From Campylobacter estrildidarum (GTDB lineage: Bacteria > Campylobacterota > Campylobacteria > Campylobacterales > Campylobacteraceae), in assembly GCF_005406205.1 (NCBI RefSeq), contig NZ_NXLZ01000013.1, positions 1 through 40,461 of the forward strand: a stretch of DNA of 40,461 nt. Reading direction: 5' to 3'. The notes under the pieces were generated by a model that saw only the letters and a list, made by a program, of their open reading frames with translations, made no database searches and was not told the DNA's origin. The position numbers and the translations under genes are program-made. Below are positions 23,724-32,247 of this stretch, piece by piece; position 1 is the stretch's first letter, and each line of letters opens with the position of its first letter.

Positions 23724-24187
23724 TATTTATCTCCTTTGATTCCAAGTTGTTTAAAAACTTTTGCTTCATAAGCGTTAAGTTCTTTTCTTTTGCTTGTAAA
23801 ATTGATTTCTTTCTTACCTAAAACAATACTTGCTTCTTTTTCACAAACATCAAGATAATCTTCTAAAAATTTACCTTTCATGTTCAAAGCTTTTTGATAG
23901 CGATTAGGTAAAATAAGTCCATTTTGCAAAAGAGAGTCAAGGCGTTTTTTATTAAGCTCAGCTTGCTCCTTTTCATTATTGTTTAAAACTTCTTCTAATT
24001 TTGCACTGAGTTCTGCAAGCTTTGATTTTAATTCTTCATTTTCTTTTTTTAAAGCTTCAATTATAGTGCTAGGATCTTCCCCCTTGCCTACATTCTCTTC
24101 TGCTTGATTGGCTGATTCTTCTAAATTTTCAGCCTTAGTTTCTGCTTCATCTGCTAATTTTCGCAGCTCTTCTAATTCTTCGTTCAT
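23723..24187 (-). CDS. Nested scaffold protein (Mu gpZ-like, internal start in the protease gene)
   Basis: ATG 24187 lies in frame inside the protease gene and has AAAGGA six bases upstream, a better ribosome site than that of the full gene. It would yield a 154-residue protein starting MNEELEELRKLADE, an acidic coiled coil with the C-terminal head-binding part. Mu makes gpZ, and lambda Nu3, by the same internal start. It would be made in excess over the protease to guide capsid assembly. Confidence 0.72.
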   Translation of the reverse strand: MNEELEELRKLADEAETKAENLEESANQAEENVGKGEDPSTIIEALKKENEELKSKLAELSAKLEEVLNNNEKEQAELNKKRLDSLLQNGLILPNRYQKALNMKGKFLEDYLDVCEKEASIVLGKKEINFTSKRKELNAYEAKVFKQLGIKGDK

Positions 24188-24640
24188 TATATTCCTTTCT
24201 TTTTTAATTTTATTCTCACTGATTTTTACCAGTGATTTAATCTTGTTTAAAGCTTTGTTTAAAAGATTGGGTTGATTTACTAGTCCCATAGCATCCAAAT
24301 GGATAACATTTTTATCATCATCTACATAATATTCAGGACTTAAGTATCTAAAAGCTTTATTTTCAACAAGTTCCTTTCCTTTGGGTGTTAATTCTAAACT
24401 TGCATAAATGCCATCTTCTCTTAATTCTAATGAATTTCTATCAAACCAGCCATAAGCTTCTCCTCCTTGATGATTTAAATTAAGTACAATGTCAAGATCG
24501 TTTTTTTGTATATTTTTAATCAGTTTTTCTCCATCGATTTTAAATACACGTCCATCAAGACCATGAGCTATTCCAATAGGTGAAATTTTGATTTTTTTAT
24601 CTGTATTTTTAGAATTAATTTCAAGCAATAATCCTTGCAC
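23723..24640 (-). CDS. Prohead protease and scaffold (Mu gpI-like)
   Basis: The 305-residue protein joins an N-terminal protease (about 1-140, with LNLNHQGGEAYGWFDR and AFRYLSPEY) to a C-terminal coiled-coil scaffold (about 152-235), as in Mu gpI. The protease matures the prohead. The start is GTG 24640 with AAAGGA about 9 bases upstream; no nearby in-frame ATG exists. A second start inside the gene produces the scaffold alone (see 23723-24187). It opens the leftward head-lysis operon. Confidence 0.88.
   Translation of the reverse strand: MQGLLLEINSKNTDKKIKISPIGIAHGLDGRVFKIDGEKLIKNIQKNDLDIVLNLNHQGGEAYGWFDRNSLELREDGIYASLELTPKGKELVENKAFRYLSPEYYVDDDKNVIHLDAMGLVNQPNLLNKALNKIKSLVKISENKIKKERNIMNEELEELRKLADEAETKAENLEESANQAEENVGKGEDPSTIIEALKKENEELKSKLAELSAKLEEVLNNNEKEQAELNKKRLDSLLQNGLILPNRYQKALNMKGKFLEDYLDVCEKEASIVLGKKEINFTSKRKELNAYEAKVFKQLGIKGDK
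24194..24199 (-). promoter_or_regulatory. Internal ribosome binding site for the nested scaffold
   Basis: AAAGGA on the minus strand, six bases before the internal ATG at 24187. It decides the second start within the protease gene. The preceding codons (KIKKERNI) are basic and look like a linker between domains. Confidence 0.65.
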
Positions 24641-24738
24641 TCTATTCCTTTCAATTTTTCACATAATCATAAAATAAAAAATGCTTTTTAAATACCTATT
24701 TAAAGCTTATATAGACTGATTTTAAAAAAAATAAAAAA

Positions 24739-24744
24739 TATAAT
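24739..24744 (+). promoter_or_regulatory. -10 box of the rightward tail operon
   Basis: TATAAT follows a long A-rich stretch 28 bases before ATG 24773. The 132-base gap separates the divergent head and tail operons. On the minus strand a TATGAT-like box (24667-24672) may serve the head operon. No -35 boxes are clear, so an activator may act here. Confidence 0.5.
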
Positions 24745-24772
24745 TTTTCAAGAAAATTAAAGGAAAAATTTT

Positions 24773-25237
24773 ATGAGTAAAAGAGAACTTGCTAGAAATC
24801 TTTTTGTACAAGGAAAAAGTCTTGAAGATATATGTGTTTTAACAGGACTTACTAGACAAGGTATATATTATATGAAAAAAGATGATTTTGGTAAGGGTAT
24901 TGATTGGGAAGGCTTAAAACTTGCTGCTTTAAGAGATGAAAAAGATTTGGAGAATAAAGAAGCTATCTTTTTAAATGCTCTTATAGCCGAATTTGATAAA
25001 TTTTTAAAAGCTGCTAGTGAAAATGAACTTAGTATTGAAGTTTTAGAAAATTTGAATAGATATGCTAAAACATATTGGGCTATTAAAGCACCTCAAAAAA
25101 TAGACATAAAGGCTTTAAATTTACAAACTTGCAAGAAAACAATAAGCTCTATTATTGAGTTAGCAAAAAATAATGAAGTGGTTTGCGAATGGCTCAGCGA
25201 CAATAGCGATTTAATTATTTCAAAGGTTTTAAAATGA
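24773..25237 (+). CDS. Terminase small subunit-like protein (DUF1804 type)
   Basis: The 154-residue protein begins with a helix-turn-helix (ARNLFVQGKSLEDICVLTGL, then GIYYMKKD) followed by IDWEGLKLAALR and a helical rest, the layout of DUF1804/small terminase proteins of Mu-like phages. The small subunit recognises phage DNA for packaging. Here it stands at the head of the tail operon, away from the large subunit at 18905. AAAGGA precedes ATG 24773. Confidence 0.72.
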   Translation: MSKRELARNLFVQGKSLEDICVLTGLTRQGIYYMKKDDFGKGIDWEGLKLAALRDEKDLENKEAIFLNALIAEFDKFLKAASENELSIEVLENLNRYAKTYWAIKAPQKIDIKALNLQTCKKTISSIIELAKNNEVVCEWLSDNSDLIISKVLK

Positions 25238-25821
25238 ATGAACTAGGTATTATTTGCGATATTAAAGAGGGTAAAGCTAAGGTTGCTATTGGTGAAATGG
25301 TAACTGACTTTTTAAGTGTATTTCAAGCTATATCTAATTCTTATGCTGTGAGTTTTTCGCCTTTGCGTATAGGAGAGCAAGTTTTGGTTTTACCTATAAG
25401 AGGTGATTTAAATTCAGGTGTGATTTTACGCGGACTTTATCAGGAAAAACATAAGGCTAAAAATACGGATACAAATACTTTTAATGTAGATTTTGAAGAT
25501 GGCACCCATTTAGAATACAACTCTAAAACAAGCACTTTAAAACTTAATGTAATTAAAGATATTAACATCACTTGTGAAAATGGAGACATAAAGGCAAACA
25601 AAAATATTAGTATTTCCTGTGAAAATAAAAGCATCCAAGCAAACAAAAATATCAATATCACTTGTGAAAATGCCAACATAAAAGCGAGCAAAGTAAAAGT
25701 CGATAGCCCTAGTATTGACTTAGGACTTGGTGGAAAAGGCGTGGTTACCACTGAATGCATTTGTGCATTTACAGGGAGTGTTCATCCGCATGGATCAAAT
25801 AATACTAGGAGTAAGATATGA
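25234..25821 (+). CDS. Baseplate assembly protein V, tail spike (P2 gpV-like)
   Basis: The 195-residue protein forms the membrane-piercing tip. An N-terminal OB-like domain (LRIGEQVLVLPIRGDLNSGV) leads to three tandem 15-residue repeats at residues 110-153 (INITCEN..IKANKN type), which suit a trimeric beta-helix. The apex FTGSVHPHGS carries His184-x-His186, the iron-binding HxH found in P2-type spikes. It overlaps the small terminase gene by 4 bases. Confidence 0.88.
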   Translation: MNELGIICDIKEGKAKVAIGEMVTDFLSVFQAISNSYAVSFSPLRIGEQVLVLPIRGDLNSGVILRGLYQEKHKAKNTDTNTFNVDFEDGTHLEYNSKTSTLKLNVIKDINITCENGDIKANKNISISCENKSIQANKNINITCENANIKASKVKVDSPSIDLGLGGKGVVTTECICAFTGSVHPHGSNNTRSKI

Positions 25822-26006
25822 AAGAATGGTTTTTACTTTTTAATTCCCTTGTATTTTTTATACTCTTTTGTATGGCGGCATTTTATGCTTTTTTAAAATT
25901 AAAATTTTTTGCCAAAAGTATTTTTATTGGTTTTATTTTGGGTTTTACCTTTTTAGGATTTTTACAAACATTAAAAATAATTTTTGATTTTTATATAGGG
26001 CTTTAA
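25818..26006 (+). CDS. Hypothetical two-span membrane protein
   Basis: The 62-residue product is almost entirely two hydrophobic helices (about 6-26, FNSLVFFILFCMAAFYAFL, and 35-52, FIGFILGFTFLGFLQTL) joined by a short basic loop. It overlaps the spike gene by 4 bases. Membrane proteins within tail operons may act in superinfection exclusion or entry; nothing more can be said from the sequence. Confidence 0.6.
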   Translation: MKEWFLLFNSLVFFILFCMAAFYAFLKLKFFAKSIFIGFILGFTFLGFLQTLKIIFDFYIGL

Positions 26007-26008
26007 AT

Positions 26009-26221
26009 ATGGCAATCAGTCAAAGTTCTTTAGTTTCAAAAATGGAAAAATATTTAGCAAAAGAAGGCTACACAAAAGTCCAAGATGAAGATAATGGTAG
26101 AGGTTATAGAAGATACTCTATGCCTTTTTTGAGAGCTATTGCTGCTGCAGTGGTTGAGGAAATACAAGAAAATGCCAAAGCAATTGATACAGCAGATGGC
26201 GGAGAATGGGATATAGAATGA
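26009..26221 (+). CDS. Hypothetical tail-operon protein
   Basis: No family is recognised with confidence. The 70-residue product has a central helix FLRAIAAAVVEEIQENAKAI and an acidic end GGEWDIE; the pattern resembles small phage proteins found next to gpW in other Mu-like prophages. Its TGA overlaps the ATG of the gpW gene, so it belongs to the baseplate cluster. Confidence 0.55.
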   Translation: MAISQSSLVSKMEKYLAKEGYTKVQDEDNGRGYRRYSMPFLRAIAAAVVEEIQENAKAIDTADGGEWDIE

Positions 26222-26508
26222 GTTATTTAATCAGTATAGAAGAAAGCATTAAAGATATTTTAATTACTCCCTTAGGATCTCGTGTAATGAGACCCGAGTA
26301 TGGTTCTTTGCTTTACACGCTTATAGATAGAAAAATCGATGATGATTTTAGAGTAAAACTTACTAGATATACAGCAGAAGCTATTTCAAAGTGGGAAAAA
26401 AGAGTAAAGCTTAAGGGCGTCAGGCTTAATAAAATACAAGAAGGTAAATTGAGTATTACTTTGCTTTTTGAAGATTATAAGGATTTAGATTTGGAGCTTA
26501 ACAAATGA
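26218..26508 (+). CDS. Baseplate wedge protein W (gp25/gpW-like)
   Basis: The 96-residue protein matches the GPW/gp25 family: IEESIKDILITPLGSRVMRP then EYGSLLYTLIDRKIDD are the strongest blocks. It is a conserved part of the inner baseplate of contractile tails and of type VI secretion (TssE). I start at ATG 26218, overlapping the previous stop; an ATG at 26206 would add four residues. It overlaps the gpJ gene by 4 bases. Confidence 0.92.
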   Translation: MSYLISIEESIKDILITPLGSRVMRPEYGSLLYTLIDRKIDDDFRVKLTRYTAEAISKWEKRVKLKGVRLNKIQEGKLSITLLFEDYKDLDLELNK

Positions 26509-27659
26509 GTGAAATTTTAAATACTAATAATTCATATTTTAAACAAAGTTTTCTAAAAGATATTCCTTATCCAAAAATCATAGAAGAGCTTGATTATGAA
26601 AAACTTTTAAAGGATTATGAAGAGCTTTTTAAAAGCTTTTTAAAAGAGGAAGTAGAGCTTTTAGAATCTGATCCTTTCAAAGCTATTTTAGAAGCTCTTG
26701 CTTATAGAGAAATGATTATAAGGGCAAGGATAAATGAAAGCATAAAAGCGACTTATTTGCATTATGCTAGCGGGAGTGATTTGGATAATGTTGTAGCAAA
26801 TGGGTATTTAATCCAAAGATTAAAAGGGGTTAAACCTACCGCCAAAGTAGAATTTGAATTAAACACTTTATTAAATTATGATGTCATCATTCCAAAAGGT
26901 GCCATTTTTTCAAATGAAAAAGCTGATATTGCTACCTTAAAAGAAGAAGTGATAATCAAAAAAGGAGAAAGTAAAGCCGAGGGTATTTTAGAGCTTGATG
27001 AATTTGTACAAAGTAAAGAAATTAAAACTGAATTTTTACAAACCCCACTTCCTTTTGTAACCAAAATCAAGCAACTTGAAAGTTTTAGTGGTGGAGCAAG
27101 CGAAGAGAGCGACGAGGCTTTAAGAGAAAGAGCTGTAATGAGTGTACATCGCTTTTCAACAGCTGGAAGCGAAAAAGGCTATATTTACCATGCTTTAAGT
27201 GCAAGTGCTAAAGTTGCCTCTATAAAAGCTTTAAATAATGGTGCTGGAAAAGTTAGAGTGATTATAAAAAGCGAAGATGAGGAAAGTGTTAATGTAGTCC
27301 GTTCTTATCTAAGTGCAGATGAAGTAAGACCTTTAACCGATGAAGTGAGTGTCGAACTTGCCAAAAAAAGAGAATTTATCATAAGTGCCAAACTTTTACT
27401 TTTGGAGCTTTCACGTGCCAATGAAATCAGTGAAAAGATCAATACTTTACAAAGTGATTTTGATTTGAGTGTGGATTTAGCACTTGGTTTTTTATATAAA
27501 TGCTTACATCAAGATGGGGTTTATAAGAGTGAAATTTTAAGCATTAAAGAAAAAATCGACGAAGAACTAAAAGAGCTTGAGTTAAAAGATATTGAAATAG
27601 CTGATGATGAATTTGCACATCTTTCTTTTGAGCTTAGCTATGAAAAGGCGGTGCTATGA
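26505..27659 (+). CDS. Baseplate assembly protein J (P2 gpJ-like)
   Basis: The 384-residue protein is a gpJ family member: EALAYREMIIRARINESIKA near residue 70, GASEESDEALRERAVMSVHR near 210 and the later VVRSYLSADEVRPLTDEV. It makes the outer wedge with gpI and gpW. The start overlaps the W gene and its end overlaps the I gene by 4 bases each, so W-J-I are translated together, in the P2 order. Confidence 0.93.
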   Translation: MSEILNTNNSYFKQSFLKDIPYPKIIEELDYEKLLKDYEELFKSFLKEEVELLESDPFKAILEALAYREMIIRARINESIKATYLHYASGSDLDNVVANGYLIQRLKGVKPTAKVEFELNTLLNYDVIIPKGAIFSNEKADIATLKEEVIIKKGESKAEGILELDEFVQSKEIKTEFLQTPLPFVTKIKQLESFSGGASEESDEALRERAVMSVHRFSTAGSEKGYIYHALSASAKVASIKALNNGAGKVRVIIKSEDEESVNVVRSYLSADEVRPLTDEVSVELAKKREFIISAKLLLLELSRANEISEKINTLQSDFDLSVDLALGFLYKCLHQDGVYKSEILSIKEKIDEELKELELKDIEIADDEFAHLSFELSYEKAVL

Positions 27660-28273
27660 ATAGCTTAGTTTTAAATCATCATCCACTCCAAAGTAAAGTC
27701 ATTGATTTAAGTGCTAAAAAAAGATTTGAAGATTTAAATTTAGCTAGCATCACAAATCTAGCTCTAAATTGCGATGAAAGATTACTAAGTGTTCTAGCTA
27801 ATGCTTATGATGTAAGCATTGATGGCTTAAATGAAAAAGAAGCAAGAAGGCTTTTAAGTAAGGCATTAATGCTTAAAAGACATGCAGGAACTACATATGC
27901 TATTAAAGAAGCTTTAACAGCGGTATTTGATACAGCTTTAGTGGAAGAATGGTTTCATTACAATGGAAAACCTTATTTTTTTAAAGTTAAAGTAACTACT
28001 ACAAATAAACCCTTTGATGAAGCGAGTTATAAACAACTTGAAAAACTAGTTTATGAATATAAAAATGTTAGAAGTGTTTTAGAAAGCATTGAGTTAAGAG
28101 TGCAAAGCAATTGCGATAAATATAATGCTTGTGTTTATAGGGATACTGAAAAAATTAAAATCTTGCCACTTAGAATCAGAAAAAGAATTTTAAGAAGTAT
28201 TAATTTTAACGCTTTTGGAACTTTTATAAGTGAAAGATTTAAAAGTAAATTTAGCTTAAAAGGAGTGTGCTAA
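27656..28273 (+). CDS. Tail protein I (P2 gpI-like)
   Basis: The 205-residue protein resembles P2 gpI: LALNCDERLLSVLANAYDV then LSKALMLKRHAGTTYAIKEA and VEEWFHYNGKPYFFKV. It belongs to the baseplate wedge and connects to the fibres. The C-terminus is basic and more variable, probably the fibre-contact part. The TAA overlaps the ATG of the next gene. Confidence 0.9.
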   Translation: MNSLVLNHHPLQSKVIDLSAKKRFEDLNLASITNLALNCDERLLSVLANAYDVSIDGLNEKEARRLLSKALMLKRHAGTTYAIKEALTAVFDTALVEEWFHYNGKPYFFKVKVTTTNKPFDEASYKQLEKLVYEYKNVRSVLESIELRVQSNCDKYNACVYRDTEKIKILPLRIRKRILRSINFNAFGTFISERFKSKFSLKGVC

Positions 28274-28818
28274 TGAATGAGTTTTATACCATTTTAACAA
28301 GTATAGGTTTAGCTAAAATCATTAAAGCCAGAGCAGAAGGCAAAGCTTTAATTTTAAAAAGTTTTAAACTCTCAAGTGCAGCTATTATACCCAAAGAAAA
28401 TATGAAAAGCTTGAACGAGATTGTTTACGAAGCCAATATTAATTCTAGATTTGTTGATGAGAACAATCCAAATCATCTAATACTTGAATGCGTTGTAGGT
28501 GCTGAATATGGCGGTTTTAATATTAATTCTATAGGACTTTTTGATGATGAAGAGGAACTCATTGGTGTTGGATCTGTTCCTTTTACCTATAAACCAAAGC
28601 TTAGTGAAGGTGCAGCAAAGGAATTGATTTTTGAAGTAATTATGGAACTTGCCAATGTAGAAAATTTGACTATAGAACTAGATAATACTAAAGCTTTGGC
28701 AACTAAAGAATATGTAGAAAATATGAAATTAACATTAATGCGTCCTATTGTGACTAATGCTAATTCAATTATCAAGCTTACAAACAAAGAATTAATTAAT
28801 ATAAAGGAGAAAAAATGA
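28273..28818 (+). CDS. Tail fibre protein, baseplate-attachment part (P2 gpH N-terminal / DUF3751 type)
   Basis: ATG 28273 is chosen, with AGGAG seven bases upstream and a TAATG overlap; a GTG at 28267 would add two residues. The 181-residue product begins NEFYTILTSIGLAKIIKARA, the typical start of the DUF3751 fibre N-terminus, with NINSIGLFDDEEELIGVGSV in the middle. It lacks the long repetitive shaft of P2 gpH, so the receptor-binding part probably lies in the next gene (28815), with which it overlaps by 4 bases. Confidence 0.82.
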   Translation: MNEFYTILTSIGLAKIIKARAEGKALILKSFKLSSAAIIPKENMKSLNEIVYEANINSRFVDENNPNHLILECVVGAEYGGFNINSIGLFDDEEELIGVGSVPFTYKPKLSEGAAKELIFEVIMELANVENLTIELDNTKALATKEYVENMKLTLMRPIVTNANSIIKLTNKELINIKEKK

Positions 28819-29597
28819 ACACTAATGCACAACTTGATTTGATTGCTAATGATTTGAGTGAGCTTGTTAAAAACTCACAAGAATTATTAGATAATTTTGC
28901 TTTAAATAAAGAAAAAGTCAAACTTCTTACTCAAAACATAGAATGGACTATAGGAAGTGGTGAAGAAAGTGATACACATTTTAATAGTTTAGAAAAAGCT
29001 ATTAGCGAAGCTTTAAAATATTCTAAACAAAACAATTTAACCATAACCATAAAACTTACTGAAGATCTAACCTTAACTAAAGGTTTAAATTTATCGTGTG
29101 TCGATTGTAGAAATATCATTATTGATGGGCAAGGGCATACAATTAGAAAAGAAAATAATGGAATATATGACGCAGTTTTTAATTTTAATAACTGTGTTGC
29201 ACCAAAGCTTAATGATATAACAATATCAAATCCAAATCCTGAAAATAAAATCGGATCTGCAATTACAGTTAGCGACGCTGCGATTTTTAACAACAGAAAT
29301 TGCTCTTTTAAAATCGACGGTTTTAATTCTGGAGTGTGTATTAATAATATGGCTTTAGTTAATTTATTGAATGAAAGCAGTGAAACAAAAATTTCAAACT
29401 GTAATTACGGATTTTATAGCTGGAGCATGAGTTTTACATCTTGCCAAAAAATAAAATTTGAAAATAATAAAATCGCTATTAACGTGCTTGGTGGTGCATT
29501 TGTAAATTGCAATGCAGCTGATTTTGAAAACAATACATCTAACTGTAATATCGCATTTAACACTTTAACACCAAATGGAATATGTTTTAAAAATTAA
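28815..29597 (+). CDS. Tail fibre/spike protein with beta-helix-like distal part
   Basis: The 260-residue protein starts with a coiled coil (about 1-50), then has a beta-helical look: NIIIDGQGHTIRKENNG, followed by repeated N-rich rungs such as ISNCNYGFYSWS, IKFENNKIAINVLGG and ADFENNTSNCNIAFN. IIDGxGHTI is common in right-handed beta-helix proteins. It is the best candidate for the receptor-binding tip. Eight or more cysteines in the rungs are unusual. The target on the Campylobacter surface is unknown. Confidence 0.7.
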   Translation: MNTNAQLDLIANDLSELVKNSQELLDNFALNKEKVKLLTQNIEWTIGSGEESDTHFNSLEKAISEALKYSKQNNLTITIKLTEDLTLTKGLNLSCVDCRNIIIDGQGHTIRKENNGIYDAVFNFNNCVAPKLNDITISNPNPENKIGSAITVSDAAIFNNRNCSFKIDGFNSGVCINNMALVNLLNESSETKISNCNYGFYSWSMSFTSCQKIKFENNKIAINVLGGAFVNCNAADFENNTSNCNIAFNTLTPNGICFKN

Positions 29598-29611
29598 ATT
29601 AGGAGATTAAA

Positions 29612-30238
29612 ATGAAGATTATAACTAAAAATGGAGTAATTTATAATAGTTTAAGCGTTTCAATTATAAGCGATTTAATAAATAGCGTTAAGACTTTGGT
29701 TGTAGTGGTCAGTGATGATAGAAAAATAAATTATGATAAAAACAATGAATTTATTGATGATATCACTCAAGACGAGCTTAACAAAGGACTTGAAGCAGTC
29801 AAAGAAATTCTTGCAAATGAAAATGAACTTCTAAAAGAATATTTTTTAATGTTTAAAGAAGTTTCAACACAAGAAGCAAGTTTGAAATATGCTAAAGAAT
29901 TTAAAAAAGATGAGATTGATAAGGCAAGAGATAAAGCTATAGAAGGTGGAGTGAGTTTTAAAGATAAGATTTTTCAGAGCTCTGAAAAGGATAGAAACTT
30001 GCTTACAAGCACTGTTAGTCTTTTTTCAATCGCTAAGCAAGTTCCTGAAGATTTTGTTTGGATAACACAAGATAATACTGCTGTGCCTTTTACTTTGGAA
30101 GAATTGATACAGCTTGGCTCCATTATGGCAAATAGTGTTAACACTAACACTATAAAAGCAAGAGAGCTTAAAGACAAGATAGAACAGGCTACTTCTTTAG
30201 AAGAATTAAATCAGATTGCATGGGAGAATAAAGAATGA
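29612..30238 (+). CDS. DUF4376 protein, probable tail fibre assembly/accessory
   Basis: The C-terminal half (about residues 105-208) matches the DUF4376 pattern: KARDKAIEGGVSFKDKIFQS, then ISIAKQVPEDFVWITQDN-like block and FTLEELIQLGSIMA. DUF4376 proteins follow fibre genes in many phages and are taken as assembly or fibre-tip proteins. AGGAG precedes ATG 29612. It ends in a 4-base overlap with the DUF1353 gene. Confidence 0.75.
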   Translation: MKIITKNGVIYNSLSVSIISDLINSVKTLVVVVSDDRKINYDKNNEFIDDITQDELNKGLEAVKEILANENELLKEYFLMFKEVSTQEASLKYAKEFKKDEIDKARDKAIEGGVSFKDKIFQSSEKDRNLLTSTVSLFSIAKQVPEDFVWITQDNTAVPFTLEELIQLGSIMANSVNTNTIKARELKDKIEQATSLEELNQIAWENKE

Positions 30239-30606
30239 CTAAAGCAGAATTAAAAAGAGTTTGTGTCAAGCCATACGATAAAGATAAATTCGAAGTGGTT
30301 TTAGATTATACTTTTATATTACCAAGTTTCAATGGAGTGGTGCCAAAAGGCTTTAAAACTGATGGTGCAAGTATCCCTCGTATATTTTGGAGCTTTTTCC
30401 CGCCGTATAGGAGTGAATATTTTTCAGCTTGCGTAATACACGATTATTTATGTGAAAGGGCAAATTCAAGAAAGGATTATAAACTTGCCGATCAAGCTTT
30501 AAAAGAAGCAATGCTATTGCTTGGATGTTCTAAGTTTAAATGTTTTGTGTTTTATCACGCTTGTAACGCGTTTCACTTTGTAAAATGCCTGATAAAAAGC
30601 AAATAA
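30235..30606 (+). CDS. DUF1353 family phage protein
   Basis: The 123-residue protein shows the DUF1353 signature: VPKGFKTDGASIPRIFW, then ACVIHDYLCERANSRKDY and ADQALKEAMLLLG. Conserved His and Asp residues in IHDYL suggest a metal site. The function is unknown; members sit in tail or lysis regions of many phages. It ends 100 bases before a structured leader and the next gene. Confidence 0.85.
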   Translation: MTKAELKRVCVKPYDKDKFEVVLDYTFILPSFNGVVPKGFKTDGASIPRIFWSFFPPYRSEYFSACVIHDYLCERANSRKDYKLADQALKEAMLLLGCSKFKCFVFYHACNAFHFVKCLIKSK

Positions 30607-30656
30607 ATAAAAAGGTGAGCCTTACCCACTTTAGTGGGACGGGGACTTTAGAAAAA

Positions 30657-30694
30657 GCGACTTTGGGCAGACTTGTTCGCACAAAGTAAAAGCA
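30657..30694 (+). other. Pseudoknot-like conserved non-coding element, copy A
   Basis: GCGA (30657-30660) pairs with TCGC (30677-30680), and CTTTG (30661-30665), inside that loop, pairs with CAAAG (30682-30686). These are crossing helices, the layout of an H-type pseudoknot. A second copy at 36890-36927 shares ACTTTGGGC and GCACAAAGTAA and keeps both helices. A separate hairpin CCCACTTTAGTGGG lies upstream at 30625-30638. Confidence 0.6.
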
Positions 30695-30709
30695 TAAAAA
30701 GGAGTTAAA

Positions 30710-30973
30710 ATGAAAGATTACGGAATTTCTTACATTCCAAGTGCTAATCAAAATTCAAAAGAACCAAGCGAACCTATAGTGAGTGATAAAGTAGATGTTG
30801 ATAAGGTTAATGAACTTATCGATAAAAAAATAGGAAACCTAAATAATTTAAATACAAATTTAAAAAATAATGCAGTGAATGCGATCAATGAATTAGGAGA
30901 CAAGATTAGTAAATTAGAAGACACAAAAGAAACTATGAGTTTTAAAAATACAAAAAAATCAAACAAGGAGTAA
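30710..30973 (+). CDS. Hypothetical protein before the tail sheath gene
   Basis: No family is recognised. The 87-residue product has a disordered N-terminus (ISYIPSANQNSKEPSEP) and a coiled-coil middle (about 25-75, KVNELIDKKIGNLNNL). AAAAAGGAG precedes ATG 30710. It lies between a structured leader and the sheath gene, and three bases separate it from the latter, so it is probably translated with it. Confidence 0.55.
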   Translation: MKDYGISYIPSANQNSKEPSEPIVSDKVDVDKVNELIDKKIGNLNNLNTNLKNNAVNAINELGDKISKLEDTKETMSFKNTKKSNKE

Positions 30974-30976
30974 ATT

Positions 30977-32167
30977 ATGGCAGCACAATATGGAGTTAAT
31001 TATAATATCAGTAATGGTGCGGCAAGTCCTATTAAGGTTCAAAGTGATACACCTATAGGAATTGCTGCTTGTATTAAAGGTACTAATAAAGAAATGCTTT
31101 ATACAAAAGCAGGATATGAAAGCACAGATGAAATGCCAATCTTTGCTTTTTCAAATGCAAGCAAGGCGATTGATTTTACAAAAGATTTAATCAAAGAAAA
31201 CAATTTGCAAGATTTTAGACTCTTAGATTCTTTAACTTGTATAGACAATCAAGATGTTGCTTGTGTGATTATTATTAGTTTCTTTGAAGAAAGTGATGAG
31301 GAAGCTACAAACTTAACAAATTGTTTAAATGCAATAGAAGCTTTTAAAAAAGCTAAACATCGCACAGGTTTTACTCCTGATATTATCATAGCGCCTTATT
31401 ATTCAAGTGAAGCAGGCGTGAAAGCTAAACTTGAAAGCATAGCAAGTGCTATGAATATCACTGCTATTGTGGATTTATATGCCACAAATACGGGAGAGGC
31501 TATAAATGCTATGGAGGCTTTTAGTTCTAAAAGATTGGTTGCCACGTGGCCTCAAGTTCAAATTTTAAATTCGCAAGGAAAATACGCTTATGTTCCACAA
31601 TCTCCTATCATCGCAGGTATGATAGCTCATACAGATGGGGATACAGAGTATGGCTTTAGTGATTCTTATTCAAATAGAGTAATGAATGGCGTTACTGGAG
31701 TGGAACATTTTATTGATTTTGTGGCTGGTGAGGATTGTGATGCAGATCGGCTTAGAAAAAATCATATTTCTACTTGCATACTTTGTGAAGGTTATCGCTC
31801 TTGGGGCGGAGAAACAAGTGATGAAGATACGATTTGGCAAGATTTAGCAAGGGTAAGAACTTTTGATCGCATTGCAATTGCTGCCCAAAAAGCAAGTTTT
31901 AAAGCGATTGATAAAAAAGCAAGTGAGCTTTACTTTATCAAAATAAGCGTGGAAGAACTTTTAAGAGATTTAAAAGGAGCAAAAGTTTTAATTGGTTATG
32001 AAGTGAGTTGGGATGAAGAGCGTAACACGGATGCAAACATCAGTGCGGGTAAATTTTATCTTGATATTAAGATGATGAATAATCCTATAGTTAAACAAAT
32101 CACACTCGAGCTTATCTATAGTGATGAATGGGCTGATGATTTGGTTAAAATCATCAGTGCGGATTGA
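30977..32167 (+). CDS. Tail sheath protein (P2 FI-like)
   Basis: The 396-residue protein is a contractile sheath subunit: the N-terminal block ASPIKVQSDTPIGIAACIKG, then LTCIDNQDVACVIIISFFEE and FTPDIIIAPYYSSEAGVKAK, with the core domain SWGGETSDEDTIWQDLARVR near residues 277-300. Sheath contraction drives the tube through the cell envelope. It is followed by the tube gene after 80 bases. Confidence 0.93.
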   Translation: MAAQYGVNYNISNGAASPIKVQSDTPIGIAACIKGTNKEMLYTKAGYESTDEMPIFAFSNASKAIDFTKDLIKENNLQDFRLLDSLTCIDNQDVACVIIISFFEESDEEATNLTNCLNAIEAFKKAKHRTGFTPDIIIAPYYSSEAGVKAKLESIASAMNITAIVDLYATNTGEAINAMEAFSSKRLVATWPQVQILNSQGKYAYVPQSPIIAGMIAHTDGDTEYGFSDSYSNRVMNGVTGVEHFIDFVAGEDCDADRLRKNHISTCILCEGYRSWGGETSDEDTIWQDLARVRTFDRIAIAAQKASFKAIDKKASELYFIKISVEELLRDLKGAKVLIGYEVSWDEERNTDANISAGKFYLDIKMMNNPIVKQITLELIYSDEWADDLVKIISAD

Positions 32168-32247
32168 TTTAAAAATAGTGAGTTTTGCTAGAAAGAATCT
32201 TTAAATAAAACCTCGTTTTTCACAGCGAAATCAAAAAAGGAGAAAAA

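Noticed and set aside
28931-29293. 120-codon minus-strand frame opposite the tail fibre gene
   Set aside because: It lies wholly inside the fibre gene and reads as an antisense shadow without a start signal.
30625-30638. CCCACTTTAGTGGG hairpin as part of a CRISPR-like repeat
   Set aside because: It is a single short palindrome with no array of repeats and spacers; no CRISPR array is seen anywhere in the window.
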